The notes beneath the pieces are model-generated. The model had not been told where the DNA came from, searched no databases, and worked only from the letters and a program-made list of their open reading frames with translations. From the NCBI GenBank assembly GCA_033980235.1, contig CM067062.1, positions 5,519,696 to 5,583,695 on the forward strand: DNA of 64,000 nucleotides, written 5' to 3'. Numbering within the stretch: position 1 is the stretch's first letter; the number at the start of each line of letters is the position of its first letter. Below, in pieces: positions 1 to 20,990 of this stretch. This stretch comes from Diadema setosum. Its lineage: Eukaryota > Echinodermata > Echinoidea > Diadematoida > Diadematidae. Made by a program: the position numbers and the translations under genes.

Positions 1-110
1 CCACCGTTGGTACCGGACTTTCCTTAGCCCACTTTCTGTTTACACTTGTTTTTGCCAAAGTGGGCTAGCCCCACCGATAATCCCATACTATCTGGCCCTG
101 CAAAATAGCA

Positions 111-140
111 GGGTTAGCACCGCAATTGCGGTGCTAACCC
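111..140. repeat. Perfect 30-bp palindrome
   Basis: The arm GGGTTAGCACCGCAA is followed at once by its exact complement TTGCGGTGCTAACCC. Flanks are TTAGC- and CCCAC-rich repeats. It may be the centre of an inverted-repeat element cut by the window edge. Confidence 0.7.
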
Positions 141-659
141 CGCAAAAGCAAGCGAGTGTTAACAGAACGAAAAAATAATCCGGGGCTAAGCGACAGAGAC
201 GAAGTCCGACCCCCACTGACCAATCAGAAACGAGGTAATCAAGTGCTGCCGGTGCGTGCGTGTACTTGTACAGCGCACAGCGTAATCATGAATATTCATG
301 TGGTTTGGAAAGTACAGGGCTAGGAAATACGAGTGTAAAAAGGTCAGTTTTCTCCTTAGCCCAGGACAAGAGCTTTACGGGATTTATTGGCGAGTGTAAA
401 AAGCTGAAAAAAATTGGTACGGGACTAACGATAGTCCTGGGTCAGAGAAAGTACGGGGTTAAGAAACACAAGTGTAACTAGACTCGGAATTTGTCAAGAC
501 TGACAAATTAGGTGATCCGATTTTTTTTTAATCAATGATTCGAGTCCTGATCTCAATAGGCATGACCATATAGGTTTCATCTGTGTTTAGAGACATTGGC
601 CGTGTGATATTTGGATTCACATTTAGAAAAGGGAGTCAGACCTGCCATCTTGGGTACCG

Positions 660-960
660 AATTCCGTATACATTATCGAAGATACAGAATGAAGTATATT
701 TGACCTTTGACCCCACTTTGCACTCACAAGATGGCATCTGAGCAAAAAGTGGTTATTTTATGAAATGATTCTTGTAACATGGTCTTTGCGTGTGCGAAAT
801 ATGGGAAAGATAGGACATGTATTCCCCAAGATACAGGATGATACATTTATGACCTTTGACCCTAATTTACATACCCAAGATGGTGTCCGATCAAGTAGTT
901 GTTATTTTATGAAATAATGTACGTGACATGTACTAAACATGTGCAAAATATGGGACTGAT
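660..960 (+). repeat. Two-copy tandem repeat, period ~150 bp
   Basis: GACCTTTGACC at ~702 recurs at ~851. The following blocks (CAAGATGG...TTATTTTATGAAATRAT...CGAAATATGGGA and its degenerate partner) repeat in the same order, each about 75-80% alike. Confidence 0.6.
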
Positions 961-1159
961 AGCCATTGTGGTTGTTCATCTATTGCACAGAAAGTAATAG
1001 AAAGAAAGAAAAATAAAGAAAAAATTATGTTATTTTATAGAAATTTGAAGGAGAAGCATAAAAAAAATCAGAAAAAGATAAAGTAAGGAAAGGGAGATTA
1101 AGATTAACTAAAGAAAAAGAAGAAAAAAAGTGTTTAAAAAATAAAAAAAAAAATATTGG

Positions 1160-1235
1160 CAGGGGTGAGCCTCGAACCAGGGACCTTAGGATTACGAGTC
1201 GGATGCGCTACGCAATGACCTATTTCATTCTCCAT
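1160..1235 (-). repeat. tRNA-like (SINE-type) segment
   Basis: On the minus strand GCGTAGCGCATCCGACTCGT is followed by AATCCTAAGGTCCCTGGTTC and GAGGCT. This resembles a tRNA from the D-arm to a B box (GGTTCGAGGCT). The acceptor stem does not pair properly, so it reads as a tRNA-derived repeat and not a functional tRNA gene. The AAGGTCCC(T/G)GGTTCGA block is shared with the SINE at 28358-28722. Confidence 0.55.
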
Positions 1236-2890
1236 AGGCCCTGTGTATTAAGCAAAATGACGCTGCATCGAAGCCTCGTGCCATTTTCAACCAAGTTTAT
1301 CGACGTGATGCCGACGTCGTATGAAAAAATGGAGGGCACACTTACGGTAGCCCAAAGTCTCAGCTACAACATACTAAAATCTGGGAAAAATTCACCGAAG
1401 CATAAGTGAGCTAGTGCTCGAAAAAGAGAGTCCTGTCAATTTTCACTGCCAGAAAAACTGCTCTCCCATAGAGATAACACGTAAACTGATCAAATTTGAC
1501 AATATTACTTTCAATCCATGTTTACGAGGTGATGCCGTCATCCAATCAAAATACTGTTATTATAATAATGAAAGATCATTTAATAAGCTACAACACACTG
1601 AAATCTGGGTGTAAATTGGCAAAGGATAAGTGAGATGCGCTCGAGTGAACTTGAAATTTGATGACGTCATTTTGAAAATTTACTTTTTTTACTCTATTAA
1701 GAAATTTGATATCTTTTAATCATTTTGCCAGCATCGCCAACCCATGAAATAACATGTCCAACTCATCAGCTTTCAGAATATGTAAAGAAAATGGGGGGTT
1801 ACCGTCCATCCTGACGAGTAAATTCGGATTTAAAATTGGCGTTTTTTTGGCATCGTTGCACTGTACATCGCCATTGACGCGCGCGCGGAATTTCAACTTT
1901 GACGGACCCGTATGACGTCATATTAAGTTGGATTGACTTGAAACTTGGTAAAAATATTTCTTGATATTTTAGGCATCCGATAAGTGTAAAAAGACGGGAA
2001 ATTTCCATTGCATATGAGCTGTGTGGGCGAATATGTGCGCGCGCGTACGCGTCCGTCCAATTTTTTCAATTTTTCAAAAAATGCTCCAAATGGTCTGAAA
2101 CGTGTGCAAAAAAAAATTTGAGCTCGATTTGAGCATACAAATATTTCAACGCGCGCGTACGCGCACGTTTAAAGAGAAAATATGAATTTTGAGAATATGA
2201 GTAAAATGCGCATAACTTGAAATGTATGTGACGTAAATTTCATTGAAGAATTCTATTCCATTAATGAGATATGATTGAAAATGTGTTTTCATATAATGAC
2301 GTCATAGTGACGTCACGGTCGACTGATCACTATGATTTTACTTGATCTGTCGTCTTTGGGACATCATACATACATGGTATAAGTTTGACATTGAAAGGTA
2401 ATGCACTTTCTGAGCTAACCGCTGCACAAATTTTGCCCAGAAATAAAGAAGAATAAAAATATGAAGAACAAAGAATCAGTACAGATACAGAAGGTGATCC
2501 AAGAGGATACTCGGATCACCTAAAAAGGGCTTCAGTTGCCCAGGGTCACACTCTGGTCATTGTTTAGGTATGCACAGTCTGGAGGTTCAACGCACTCCAT
2601 TTGCGGCTGACTGTTTGTATACATGTACTGTTTGGTTGGTTTTTTGCCAAATGTGAGTGGGAGCAAATCAAATCAATTTTTGAATTGTGATGCAAAAAAC
2701 AACAACAACAACACAACAGAAATTCATGTGTGTGAACACAGCAAGGGATTACTTGTGTGAACAAAGCAAAGAAAGAAATGCCCAAACACTTATCAATTTA
2801 CTGGGTACACATTAGTATCAATGTAATCTGTGTTAAAGGCCATGTGCACACATACAATATACACAGACAAACACACACTCACACATCTAT

Positions 2891-3300
2891 AGGCTGCGTT
2901 TATCTAACTTGAGAGAGAGAATCACGTTTCAAAACACGTTTGGAACGGTGTTTGCAAACATGGTTTGAACGCAATTCTCGGCGTGTTGCGTTTATCTAAC
3001 CATCATACAATGTACAATCGTGATTAGAGTGGTGTCACTGCGCAGCTGCTTTGCGCAGTTTGACCTTGGAAGTAAAGGTCAACTACATACCACCAAACAT
3101 GCCTCATCAGTCATACACAAATAATGGGTAGAGAGCACAACCGGAAACAGCTTGGTTTGACCTTTTCAAAATGGCATTGTGTTTATCTACTCAAAGAACA
3201 GCGATCGTGGTCTCAAACGTGTTTCAAAACACCCTTTGAAAGGCGTTTCAAAACAGCGTTTCTAAACGCGTGTGAAACGCGGTTGCATTAATTACCTCAC
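2891..3300. repeat. Degenerate inverted-repeat element rich in GTTTCAAAAC
   Basis: GCGTTTATCTAAC occurs at ~2896 and again at ~2989, with a relative at ~3179. Variants of CACGTTTCAAAACACGTTT recur towards both ends in opposite orientation. It looks related in style to the element at 4145-4922 but the termini are not clear. Confidence 0.4.
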
Positions 3301-4144
3301 TAGATGCCTGGTTGATAGAAGTTGGTGTGTCAGTCACTTGTTAAAGGCATAATTTACCATTTGCAGATGAAAGCATTAGTGCTTTAAAATAGTTCTAAAA
3401 TGTGAGTTAGGGATAAAAACAACCACTGTCAAAATTTGAATCCGTATAATAGATGTTAAGTGTTGTTAAATACACAAAATGTGAACAATAGTTATAATAA
3501 AAATGTTTCCAGACTAAACCGTATACAGTTACGGTTTATTGAGAAAAACCCTGATATCTCCTTATATTTTAGGTTTTATTGCAAATATTTCATATGGTAG
3601 GATGTTTTATGATACAACAGACCTACACATATGCATCAAATGTGATATCTTGAACATTTTTGAAATCACTGCTCCCAAAGGTAAACTGGACCTTTAAGAC
3701 ATGCAGTATGAAATACATAGCATTGGTACATACACTGTACTGCAAAACCAGAAATTTTCATGAATTTTGCCAGGGGCAAAAGATCCCAGGAATTATAATG
3801 CATGCAAAACTATACTTAGGCATTTGATGCCAGTGGCCAGTGAAAATTTCATGCCCTCAAAAAGGCTGTCAACTCCTATTTGCGAAAATGTCATTGCCCA
3901 AATATTTCTGATTGTACAGTATACATTGGATGAAGGCTTTGATTCTTTTTCTTCCCTTTAAAATTTACACTTGTTTTTGTAAGTGCATACTACGTATATC
4001 TCCAAGGCTAAATGAGTGTGCTTTACTTCCTACTTCAGGGGGTACCTGTAGATCCTGCATTTCCTTCCTTCTTTGTAGTTTGTTGTCTTGAGACCCCTCG
4101 TTCACACGCACATTTTTTTTTTTTTCAAAACCAGATACGATTTT

Positions 4145-4922
4145 GGCTGCGTTCATGCGAAACTAGAATTGCGTTTCTAAATGCGTTTAGTCCCTAAACG
4201 TGTTTAGTTGCGTTGCGTTCATGCGATTTTTCCACTTAAACACGTTTCAAAACGCCGACCTGAAACGCGGAAAAAAGGGCGCTTTGAATCATGATTCTGC
4301 CAGAATCACAATCGCAGAAACCGCATGAACGCAACTGTGATTTCAATCATGATTCTATGACGTCATTGTGTGCTGTGCGCATGCATATCTCACGGGGTAT
4401 CCCACAGCTTCTGGTTCTGTTCGCGCGCTTGTGTATGTCTTATGAATTGAGCGTTTCGGTACCAAATTATACTTGCACAAGTCTGTTTACATCAACGCCA
4501 TACACCGATTCTATGCTAGTATTTGGCTCTTTATTATGATAATACATGTAATTACTGTCCGATCGAGTTGAATGGCTGCAGCTGTTCTACCAAAGGAACC
4601 AATTGGACAGACGAAGAATTAAGATTATTCCTCGTTCTGTGGGCAGAGCCTGAATGCCACACCAAATTGGACGGTGTTCACCGAAATAAAAACGTATACA
4701 ATAAACTTGCAGATCAGTTGGCCAAAGAAGGCTTCAACAGGAGGTCAGGCTCGAGTTGCAGAGACAAGGTCAAACTGCGCAGCGCAAAAGGATGAGCTGA
4801 GCCAGAATCAGCGTTGGGCAAGCCCGCATGAACACTCTTCCACGGAGACCCTGATTTGAACCGCCGTTTTGAATCATGATTCATGTTTGTGATTCTGGCT
4901 ACGAAATTCACATGAACGCACC
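4145..4922. mobile_element. Harbinger-like non-autonomous element with a Myb/SANT fragment
   Basis: The left end GGCTGCGTTCATGCGAA is matched by the complement of the right end, GGGTGCGTTCATGTGAA. Internal GTTTCAAAAC and TGAATCATGATTC blocks are also inverted near both ends. The 778-bp interior contains a Myb/SANT-like coding fragment at 4593-4790. PIF/Harbinger elements carry such a second protein. Absence of a DDE nuclease frame makes this copy non-autonomous. Confidence 0.6.
4523..4795 (+). pseudogene. Myb/SANT-like DNA-binding domain fragment
   Basis: Residues ~26-86 of this 90-codon frame read NWTDEELRLFLVLWAEPE, KLDGVHRNKNVYNKLADQLA, KEGFNRRSGSSCRDKVK. This is a trihelix/Myb_DNA-bind_4-type domain with the tryptophans and the LDG-RNK-VY-KIA pattern typical of Harbinger-associated Myb-like proteins. 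The frame ends soon after helix 3, so the rest is lost or on another exon. It lies wholly within the inverted-repeat element 4145-4922. Confidence 0.65.
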
Positions 4923-5030
4923 CTAAGACCAAAGACCCCTTAAGTCTGAATAATAGGTTATCATGATTGTGATTTTCAGTTTCTCAACTGATTAAATATG
5001 CAAATGAGGGATGGGCCAAAATTAGCATAT

Positions 5031-5993
5031 CCCACGCGTTACTTTTTTAGGTCATTATTTCTCATTTGCATAAAAGTTAATGATTTAATTGAGTTGAAAC
5101 TCTCAAAAGACCAAATTCACAATGGACCTAATCATAAAAAAATCATAAAAAGAGATAAAAAGTTAGTCTGATAAATCTCATACTTGCAATTTTTAATGAA
5201 ATTTAGTAACGCGTGGGACATTTCAGTAACGCGTGGGATGATTTGTGTACAAGTCAGTGGAAGTGTACTAAATCTTAGTCTTCTATGGGAAATGTGTACA
5301 TTATTGAGGGATTTTTTTTAATTTTCTGAATTCTGACTTGAAATTTGGTGAAAAGTTCCACTTTGGATAAATAATTCACAAAAGATCATTACACGCTATT
5401 TTAAAGGTCACATTCAAAGTCAGATGTCAAAAAATAAAGGATAACACAGGCATTTCATATTTTTTATTGTATCTATTGTTCTGGTGGATCTAAATCATTG
5501 AAATTTGCAAGAATTTATTAGAAATACATCTATTTAGATAACTAGTACTGCATATTTAAGTTTCTTTGAGTAAATGTGCAATTCACATCACAATATTCAT
5601 AGTGACAAAAATGTCCCACGCGTTACTATACCTATCTTTCTATAATTGACCTTGAGAGAAAACAGTTTCATGATTTTTTCTGAAATACTTTGTTTCAGGT
5701 ACAGTTATTGTTGTAGAAAAAGATGTTTGTAATGATTTTATAGTATACCAATTATTTTCACAATAATTGAGATAAAAAGTAAAAGAAGAAATAAAGGACA
5801 ATCTTTCTGATCCCACGCGTTACTGGAGAATAAATTTGCATAAATTAAATACTGAATGCGTGATTCTCATTATTTCTATTGTTTTGAACGAAGATACCTA
5901 CTAGCTATCAAAAGCAGCCCAACATATCAAGTTTCAGTCTTAACAGTGCAATATAAGGCTAATTCATCTTCTTGTGATGTCCCACGCGTTACT
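5031..5993. repeat. Cluster of six identical CCCACGCGTTACT motifs
   Basis: Exact 13-mers at 5031-5043, 5615-5627, 5812-5824 and 5981-5993 (plus), and 5205-5217 and 5225-5237 (minus). Five or six of them extend to TCCCACGCGTTACT. The sequence between copies is AT-rich and not obviously repeated. Confidence 0.9.
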
Positions 5994-5999
5994 GGTGCA

Positions 6000-8060
6000 A
6001 AATAGCTTGGACTTGCCCATGACTGCTTTACAAAATATCTTGCGTGTAGCAGTTTTTTTGTTTTTTTGTTTGGTTTTGTTTTTGTTTGTTTTTTTACATA
6101 GGAATGTGCAGAACTTAGTTAAAAATGAGACATTCACGCATCAAAACATGCAACACCAAAGAAGGTAAATAAAATGCATGCATACGATTTGAGCAGGCGA
6201 GATGCATCTTTTGCTGGCTATTAAAGCAGTGCAGCACAGTTTTATACTGCCCACTGACCGGAATGAATCGGTGCGTATGGTACGATCAGAGGAAATCTGG
6301 GCAGCTTTCTGACTTACTTTCATGGTTTGCTGTCAGGGAGAGGCGGAAATGTCATTTGGCAGGTTCCTGTCCAGAGCAGGATGCTCTCTAATGGAGCGAT
6401 TTGATGTGCTCTTCAAATAGCCTTATATTCTGAAGGCAAGTCTCAATGGGATCCCCCTGAGCGCTGTCAAGGGACATGCAGATCCATTCAAATTTCATAT
6501 TCTTTGGACCACTTCACTGAAAACATTGGGGACTGTACATTTAGGTCTTATTCTCAGTGCATGAAATAATTTCCCTTCTCAACGTTCTTGTTTTAAATGT
6601 AGTGTCAGTCAGTGAACAAATTATGTTTTTTACAAAATGGTATTCAATTCCACATGTGTACAGTTGTAAGTGACGGATTGTCATACAAATGACATTTTCT
6701 ATTGCAGTCGTACCAGACATGCAAATTGCTACTACTGTATGGCATACCAGGAAAATTATTCTGTGTAATGGGAATACTATAATTGTATTAACACTTGGAT
6801 GTTCCTTCAGGATGGCACACCTCAAACATTTGGGTCAAGTATTGGAAGTCTTTTAGTTAAGGTGGTAACACTGTACAGCACATTTCTATTCTAAGTAGAC
6901 TCCTTGAAAGTCCTTTTTTTTTGGTCTACTTGCAACAACATGAAATGTGATTCAATGTACCTGCAAACCCACTCTGAAATGCAAGGCAGCAAATGTCCCA
7001 TGTCAACAAAGACACGGCAAGCACCAAAAAGAATTTTGTGCATTGTGTTTCTAGTGAGTCATATGAAGGGAAATACCCCAAATCCTGATTAGTTTAGGAG
7101 AAATGCATTTGTGTCAATGCGTCATCGGGATTAATCTTTCACCAAATTGCTTGTCATTCTCCCACACCACCTTCCCCTAGAAAAAACGGCAACAACAAAA
7201 CAGCATTGTTGCTGTGCACATGACTGGCTTTGAGAGGCCACCAGTCTTCTGCAGACCTCATTTCATGAATAAACTGCTGGGAGTTTGGCAGTGTAAACAG
7301 GAAATGCATTATATTCAGCACTTCTTGAGGAATTTTGATTTTTAGTCAGGCATTGCTTTAAAAACCAGGAAAATCGGATACAGCTGTAGATGCCACCTAA
7401 TCCTTGCTGTGAGTAATTGATACTTCAATAAACAAAAAGAAAAATCAATGATATTCTTTTGAAGAGTTTTTTATTGTGTTGTACTCATTGCACGGAACAT
7501 AGAAATGTACAGAAATGCCTGAATTGTCTTTCCTGTTGCAGTACTTCATGGGAGTATTTGCAAGTAAATAAAGCTGTAAGTTCAAGTATTTTCTCATTAA
7601 TTTGAATATTAAACATCATGTCATACTGTATGAAAGCGTACACAAGCTTCATTTTCCAATTCTCAGATAGATTGTTCAGTCTGCATCGGGCACATGTTGG
7701 TGCAAAATGCAGTCCAGTTTCACAGTGTGCAAAAATGTGCAGTCAACAAAGCAGCAAGTACAGTAGCATCAAATTTTGACAGAAATGCCATCAGTTCTTA
7801 TTGATCATGCCTTAATCGTTCATGATACAGCATTTACAATCTCTGGGGGTTTGTATATCATATGCCAGTTTCATCACATTTGATGTTAAAAGCTCATTAG
7901 CTCTAATTATTTTTGACAGAAAATTATTGAGAACAAAATTGTGCAATTTATTTTCTTCCCTCATGCTCCATCACATAAATACCAATATGACTGCTTTGTG
8001 CAGAGTTACGACTGACTTACACATGGAAAATTACAACTGCTACTCGTAAAGTCTGTTATC
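6000..8060. other. Non-coding, nothing recognised
   Basis: AT-rich DNA with short homopolymer runs and several chance frames under 95 codons. No family resemblance, splice-flanked exon or inverted repeat was seen. Confidence 0.5.
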
Positions 8061-8065
8061 ACTGC

Positions 8066-8215
8066 TGGGCCCCGTTGCATAAAAGTTACGATAAAACGCA
8101 TGTCAAGAAGATCAAACATAAGTCTTAAATGCTCCATTCTGATTGGTTGAAAATCAAGTTGCTTATGACTTTATTTGACTTGCGTTTAATCATAACTTTT
8201 ATGTAACAGTGCCCA
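8066..8215. mobile_element. MITE, family starting GGGCCCCGTTGCATAAAAG
   Basis: The left end GGGCCCCGTTGCATAAAAGT mirrors the right end, whose complement is GGGCACTGTTACATAAAAGT. Arms continue with ACGCA(T/A)GTCAA-like pairing towards the centre. Total length is about 150 bp. Related to the element at 17828-17986. Confidence 0.75.
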
Positions 8216-8225
8216 GATCATATGT

Positions 8226-8896
8226 GACCCGCTTCAACAAAAGGATCCGAAAGTAGGGGGAGGACAATTTTCTGAAATTGGCATGACATTATTCCCTTAC
8301 TCTTCTCCTGTAATTTCATATGTAGCACAACTCATGAAAATACTCGGTTGCGGAGATATCAATGATTTTACAATGTATTAGCGCATGTCAAGTGGTTGTG
8401 GAAATCAGAGTTTCGAGAAAAACGTCTTCAAAGTTTTCCTTCCGACGCTATCATGGTCAAGGGGAGCGAGACAGTTTTCACCGCTTAACAATAGAAGGTG
8501 TGCTCCTAGCGACCTCTGCGATGTTCATTCAAGCTTAGCGCCAGCGGTCTACGCACGACTAATCAGTAATCAGGATGCCACGCAATGACCAATAAGATTA
8601 CCTCCTCGTTGCTAGGGGCGGAGTCTAGCTGCAGCGCTAAATTCAAATTTTTGGACACGTTTCTGTTACACTGAAAGTCGGAAAATCATGGCCAAGAAAT
8701 ATTTAATTTCATGCCTTTCCTTTGATCATTTAGCTTCGAAATTTCGGCAGATGATAGACAAAACATTATACTACAAAATTATGCCAAAAACAGAAATTTG
8801 ATTGTTTTGACCAATTTTGATGATGTGACTTCAAACTTGATTTTCTCGGCTCAGACGTCAGCGACTTTAGAATCCTTTTGTTGTAGCGGGTCACAT
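8226..8896. mobile_element. TIR element with ends TGTGACCCGCT
   Basis: TATGTGACCCGCTTCAACAA at the left is mirrored by a right end whose complement is TATGTGACCCGCTACAACAA; both arms then read AAAGGATYC. The element is about 670 bp with TA at each border. No transposase frame is present, so it is a non-autonomous copy. Confidence 0.75.
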
Positions 8897-9815
8897 ATTG
8901 TCAGATGTTGTAAAAAAACCTCAACTTAGTCCTGTCAGTGACTCTATGTAGCTCATTCTGATTGGAATAGGTTGTGTGAATACACATTAATGAAGATGTG
9001 GTTGACATGGGAAGAGAAGCCCTGCCTGCCATAAAGGGTTATTTGTGTGGTCTGTCACACTGTCACACAGACTAAAATACTTTGGATGTCATACGTCGTA
9101 GAGCAGTTTGTGGGTTAACCTGAGAGTAAAGACGTCAACGGAAGAGCAAATGCAAGGCTTATTCATGCGTAGAGTCATCAATATGCAGAGAAATGGGAGG
9201 CCACCCTGGTCACAAGTGGGCTGACTGAAAGATATGAGAAATAAAAATAAAAGTCTTCAGACTGAGTCTTGGGTTAGAGATACACAATGTACAATGTACA
9301 TTAAAGAAAAATAACTGCAAATGCTACCAAGCAAAGATGAGAAAATTTACTGTTTCCATGGATGTACGATGTAAGTCATGTCACTTTGCTCCAAAACACA
9401 ATTGATATAAGAACTGCACTTTTAGTGTGGAATATTGTTATGTACATGTACAGTTGGTGTACAGTAGTCCTCGTAATTGTACTTCTAGTAATTATGTGAA
9501 GCATTAAAACATCAAAACAGTAAAACATTAATACATTGATCAGTATTCAAATAAGAGGAGTCATTAATCATAGGTAGCATGTCCTTCTTACAAGCTGTCA
9601 CCTTTGTTGCTTGTTTTTAACATGCATGTAGTATTGTACATGCGTGCACGTAGTCCTAGAATATGGTACATAAATGAGTCACACAGGGAGATATTAGCAT
9701 GAAGCACCATCAGCCGGTTCACTGCAAATGAGGACAGAAATGTTTTTTAAAAAAAATGTTGCACAATAAATGTACAATAAATATAGATTCAAAAGTTATG
9801 GTATCGCGAACTTGA

Positions 9816-18597
<8,782 letters not shown>

Positions 18598-20990
18598 AGG
18601 ATCTCCTGAGCAAGCAACAAAGCATACTTCCTTTACTTCTTTCTTTTTTCTCTCTATCTCCCTTTCATTCTCTCTCTCTCTCACAATCTATCTTTCTCTC
18701 TCTCTGTCTTTTTCTTCTCCCCTTAACTTCCGCACCCTCACGACCTCTGTAACCAGTAGCCCAAGTTCCTCTGGCATTTTTTGATATAGTTTAGAGTGCT
18801 GCGGACAGTGTGAATGCGTGGCCCCACGCCCTGATGGATTTAGTGTCTGCGACTTACGTGTGTCTGTGGGCCGTGGCCTGGTGCTTGGAACTTGGTTTGA
18901 TTTTCAGAGTACTGATAATGAAGATAAAGAGAAAAAGATAGTAATAATAAATGATTAAAGATAATTATGATGAATGATTGGATTGGGCTTTAATTAGTAA
19001 TTACTATCTGCCATCAGTTTGTGTGTCCTGTTTGTGTTGTGATATTTGGTTCCTTCTGAATATTTATGTTCTTGTGTTTCACCCCTTGTTAGGTGTTGTC
19101 CAGAGCAATGTGATTGATTTTTTTTTTTTGAATGTGTGTATTTGTTTTTGAAAGTGTTAGAATGTTTTTCAAGGTTTGCCCGCCCTCATTCAGTCATTGC
19201 TAGGTGTAATCTGTGTCACTTCAAATCACCTGTATTCAACCAATGAGGGTGCTTGTGATTAAGCCCTACCCTGCTGTCGAAGGATTTGATGTAGCAGTGC
19301 ACCCCTACTTAGTTAGTTTATCCAGTAAGCAAATAGACAAGACAGATGCACACAAAAAAGTGGAACTCTGCTACTGTGAAATAGGGAGAGAGAGAGACCA
19401 AAAAGAAAGGAAGAAAGAAAAATGAAAAAAAAAAGAAGAATTTCTTGAATTCACACCATTTGTGTGTAATCAGTATAGTACATTCAATGGAGCAGTTTCC
19501 CCCGACTTGTTCACCCATGTAAGATCCACAGCCAACTATATATATTAAGAGATATATGTTCAATTTGTTCATTTTATGTGTTTGTTGATTTTCTTTTTCT
19601 TTTAATTACGAAGAATATATTTCTGTGTAGCGTTTGTCTGTTGATAGAACAGTACTGTTTATTCAATAAACATAATGGGGAAAAATCCAGCTGTATTCTC
19701 AAAATTTCAGTATTTTTTGTTGTTGTTGCTGTTATGCCAAATTTAGAAGTCAACATTGGCTCCCAAACCGCTGTATGAGGAATGTGTTTGCGCTATCAGG
19801 CATATTATATCTTACATAGCTGGACAAATGCAATCACACTATTGATCTCAGTATGTAGCAATTCCATTCTGTCTCACTTGTCCTCTTTCTTTCCTATTTT
19901 CCCCATGTTTTGTTTTGTTTTTTTGTTTTGTTTTGTTTTTTTTTTGGGGGGGGGGGTGGATGTACAATAGGGGAATGTAGCAGAATTATGTGAAAAATTC
20001 GTTGGGATGTTTGTGTTGAACAAAGGTGTAAAGACATTTCTGGCTGTTGAGCCCCACATCAGCAAATAGGCAATGTCACATCAGCTGACGTGTGTCACTC
20101 GCGAGAAGCAAGAAAAGAAAACAGAACGCTAAAGTGGAAGTCTGAGTGATGTGTTAGTTATACCTTTGCTTCGTATATTCGTATTTGTTGTCAGCAATAA
20201 TAAAATTTCATTGATGTTGGAGATTGTAACCCCCCCAAGAAAAAGGAGGTACAAAACAAAGAGATATGTAATCTATTTAGAAGCCATAAACTGGGGGAGT
20301 GAAAGGTGCCATTCACTTCCTCACACAGGGGTTTCTTCTAAGGTTGAAGAGGTGACAGTCTCAAAGGAGTTTAATGACTTCACAATGCAGTGCAGTGGTA
20401 GTTGATCTTGTAGCTCCTTGCTGAATATCTTGAAGATGATGCGAGCACTCTTCAAATGTAATTGCAAATTTTAAATGTGCTGGGAGTCTCGTACAGCAGT
20501 TGAGAACCAGAAGGGAGTTGATACTGTACAAAAATCTATAGAGCTAATCCCTTCTGCTCTCCAGGTATGAAACATGAAATGTTGACAACTTGTGAGGAAG
20601 TGGATGGGCCAAATGAATTCTCATTTTTTGTTTAATTTGTTTTAAGTATTTTTGTTTTAATTCTTATGTGGGGTGGGGGTGGGTAGAGGGTATGGGAGAG
20701 GGACGGGTTGTTATGATACCAACTCTGTACACAAACCATCCACCACTGCCGGATAGTGTGGGGTGGGACCAAAGCATGACATTATTTATTCATTATCTAC
20801 AATTGCTCATCATGAATGATTTTTATGTTACTTATTTGTTTTTGTTTTTTCTTTTCTTTTCTGCACTGTTTGTCACCAAATAAAATGTGTGCCATGCTGC
20901 ACATGGTAATTCTTTTTTGTTTTGTTTCATGTTTCACAAGCTTTGTCATTGCTTTATGGCACCCACTTCACATATTAATTAACAGATTAA
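18598..20990 (+). other. Probable PP1 3' UTR and downstream flank
   Basis: After the PP1 stop there is a CT-rich tract (about 18640-18720) and then AT-rich non-coding DNA. Canonical AATAAA hexamers lie at 18946-18951, 19665-19670, 20199-20204 and 20879-20884, any of which could end the transcript. No coding exon is recognised. The real cleavage site cannot be chosen from sequence alone. Confidence 0.45.

Larger units (their letters stand above)
511..2520. mobile_element. 2-kb terminal-inverted-repeat element
   Basis: GGTGATCCGA at 511-520 is mirrored by TCGGATCACC at 2511-2520, and both are flanked by TA. The right end also forms a subterminal hairpin (AGGTGATCC 2492-2500 with GGATCACCT 2513-2521). 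The interior contains a 150-bp tandem duplication around 660-960, a tRNA-like stretch at 1160-1235 and CpG-rich sequence with repeated CGCGCG and TGACGTCA near 1880-2320. No transposase frame is seen. The two 10-bp ends alone would be weak evidence, but the TA flanks and hairpin support them. Confidence 0.5.

Noticed and set aside
1160..1235. Functional tRNA gene
   Set aside because: B-box-like sequence is present but the acceptor stem does not pair and there is no terminator-type T run at the right place; it fits a tRNA-derived repeat.
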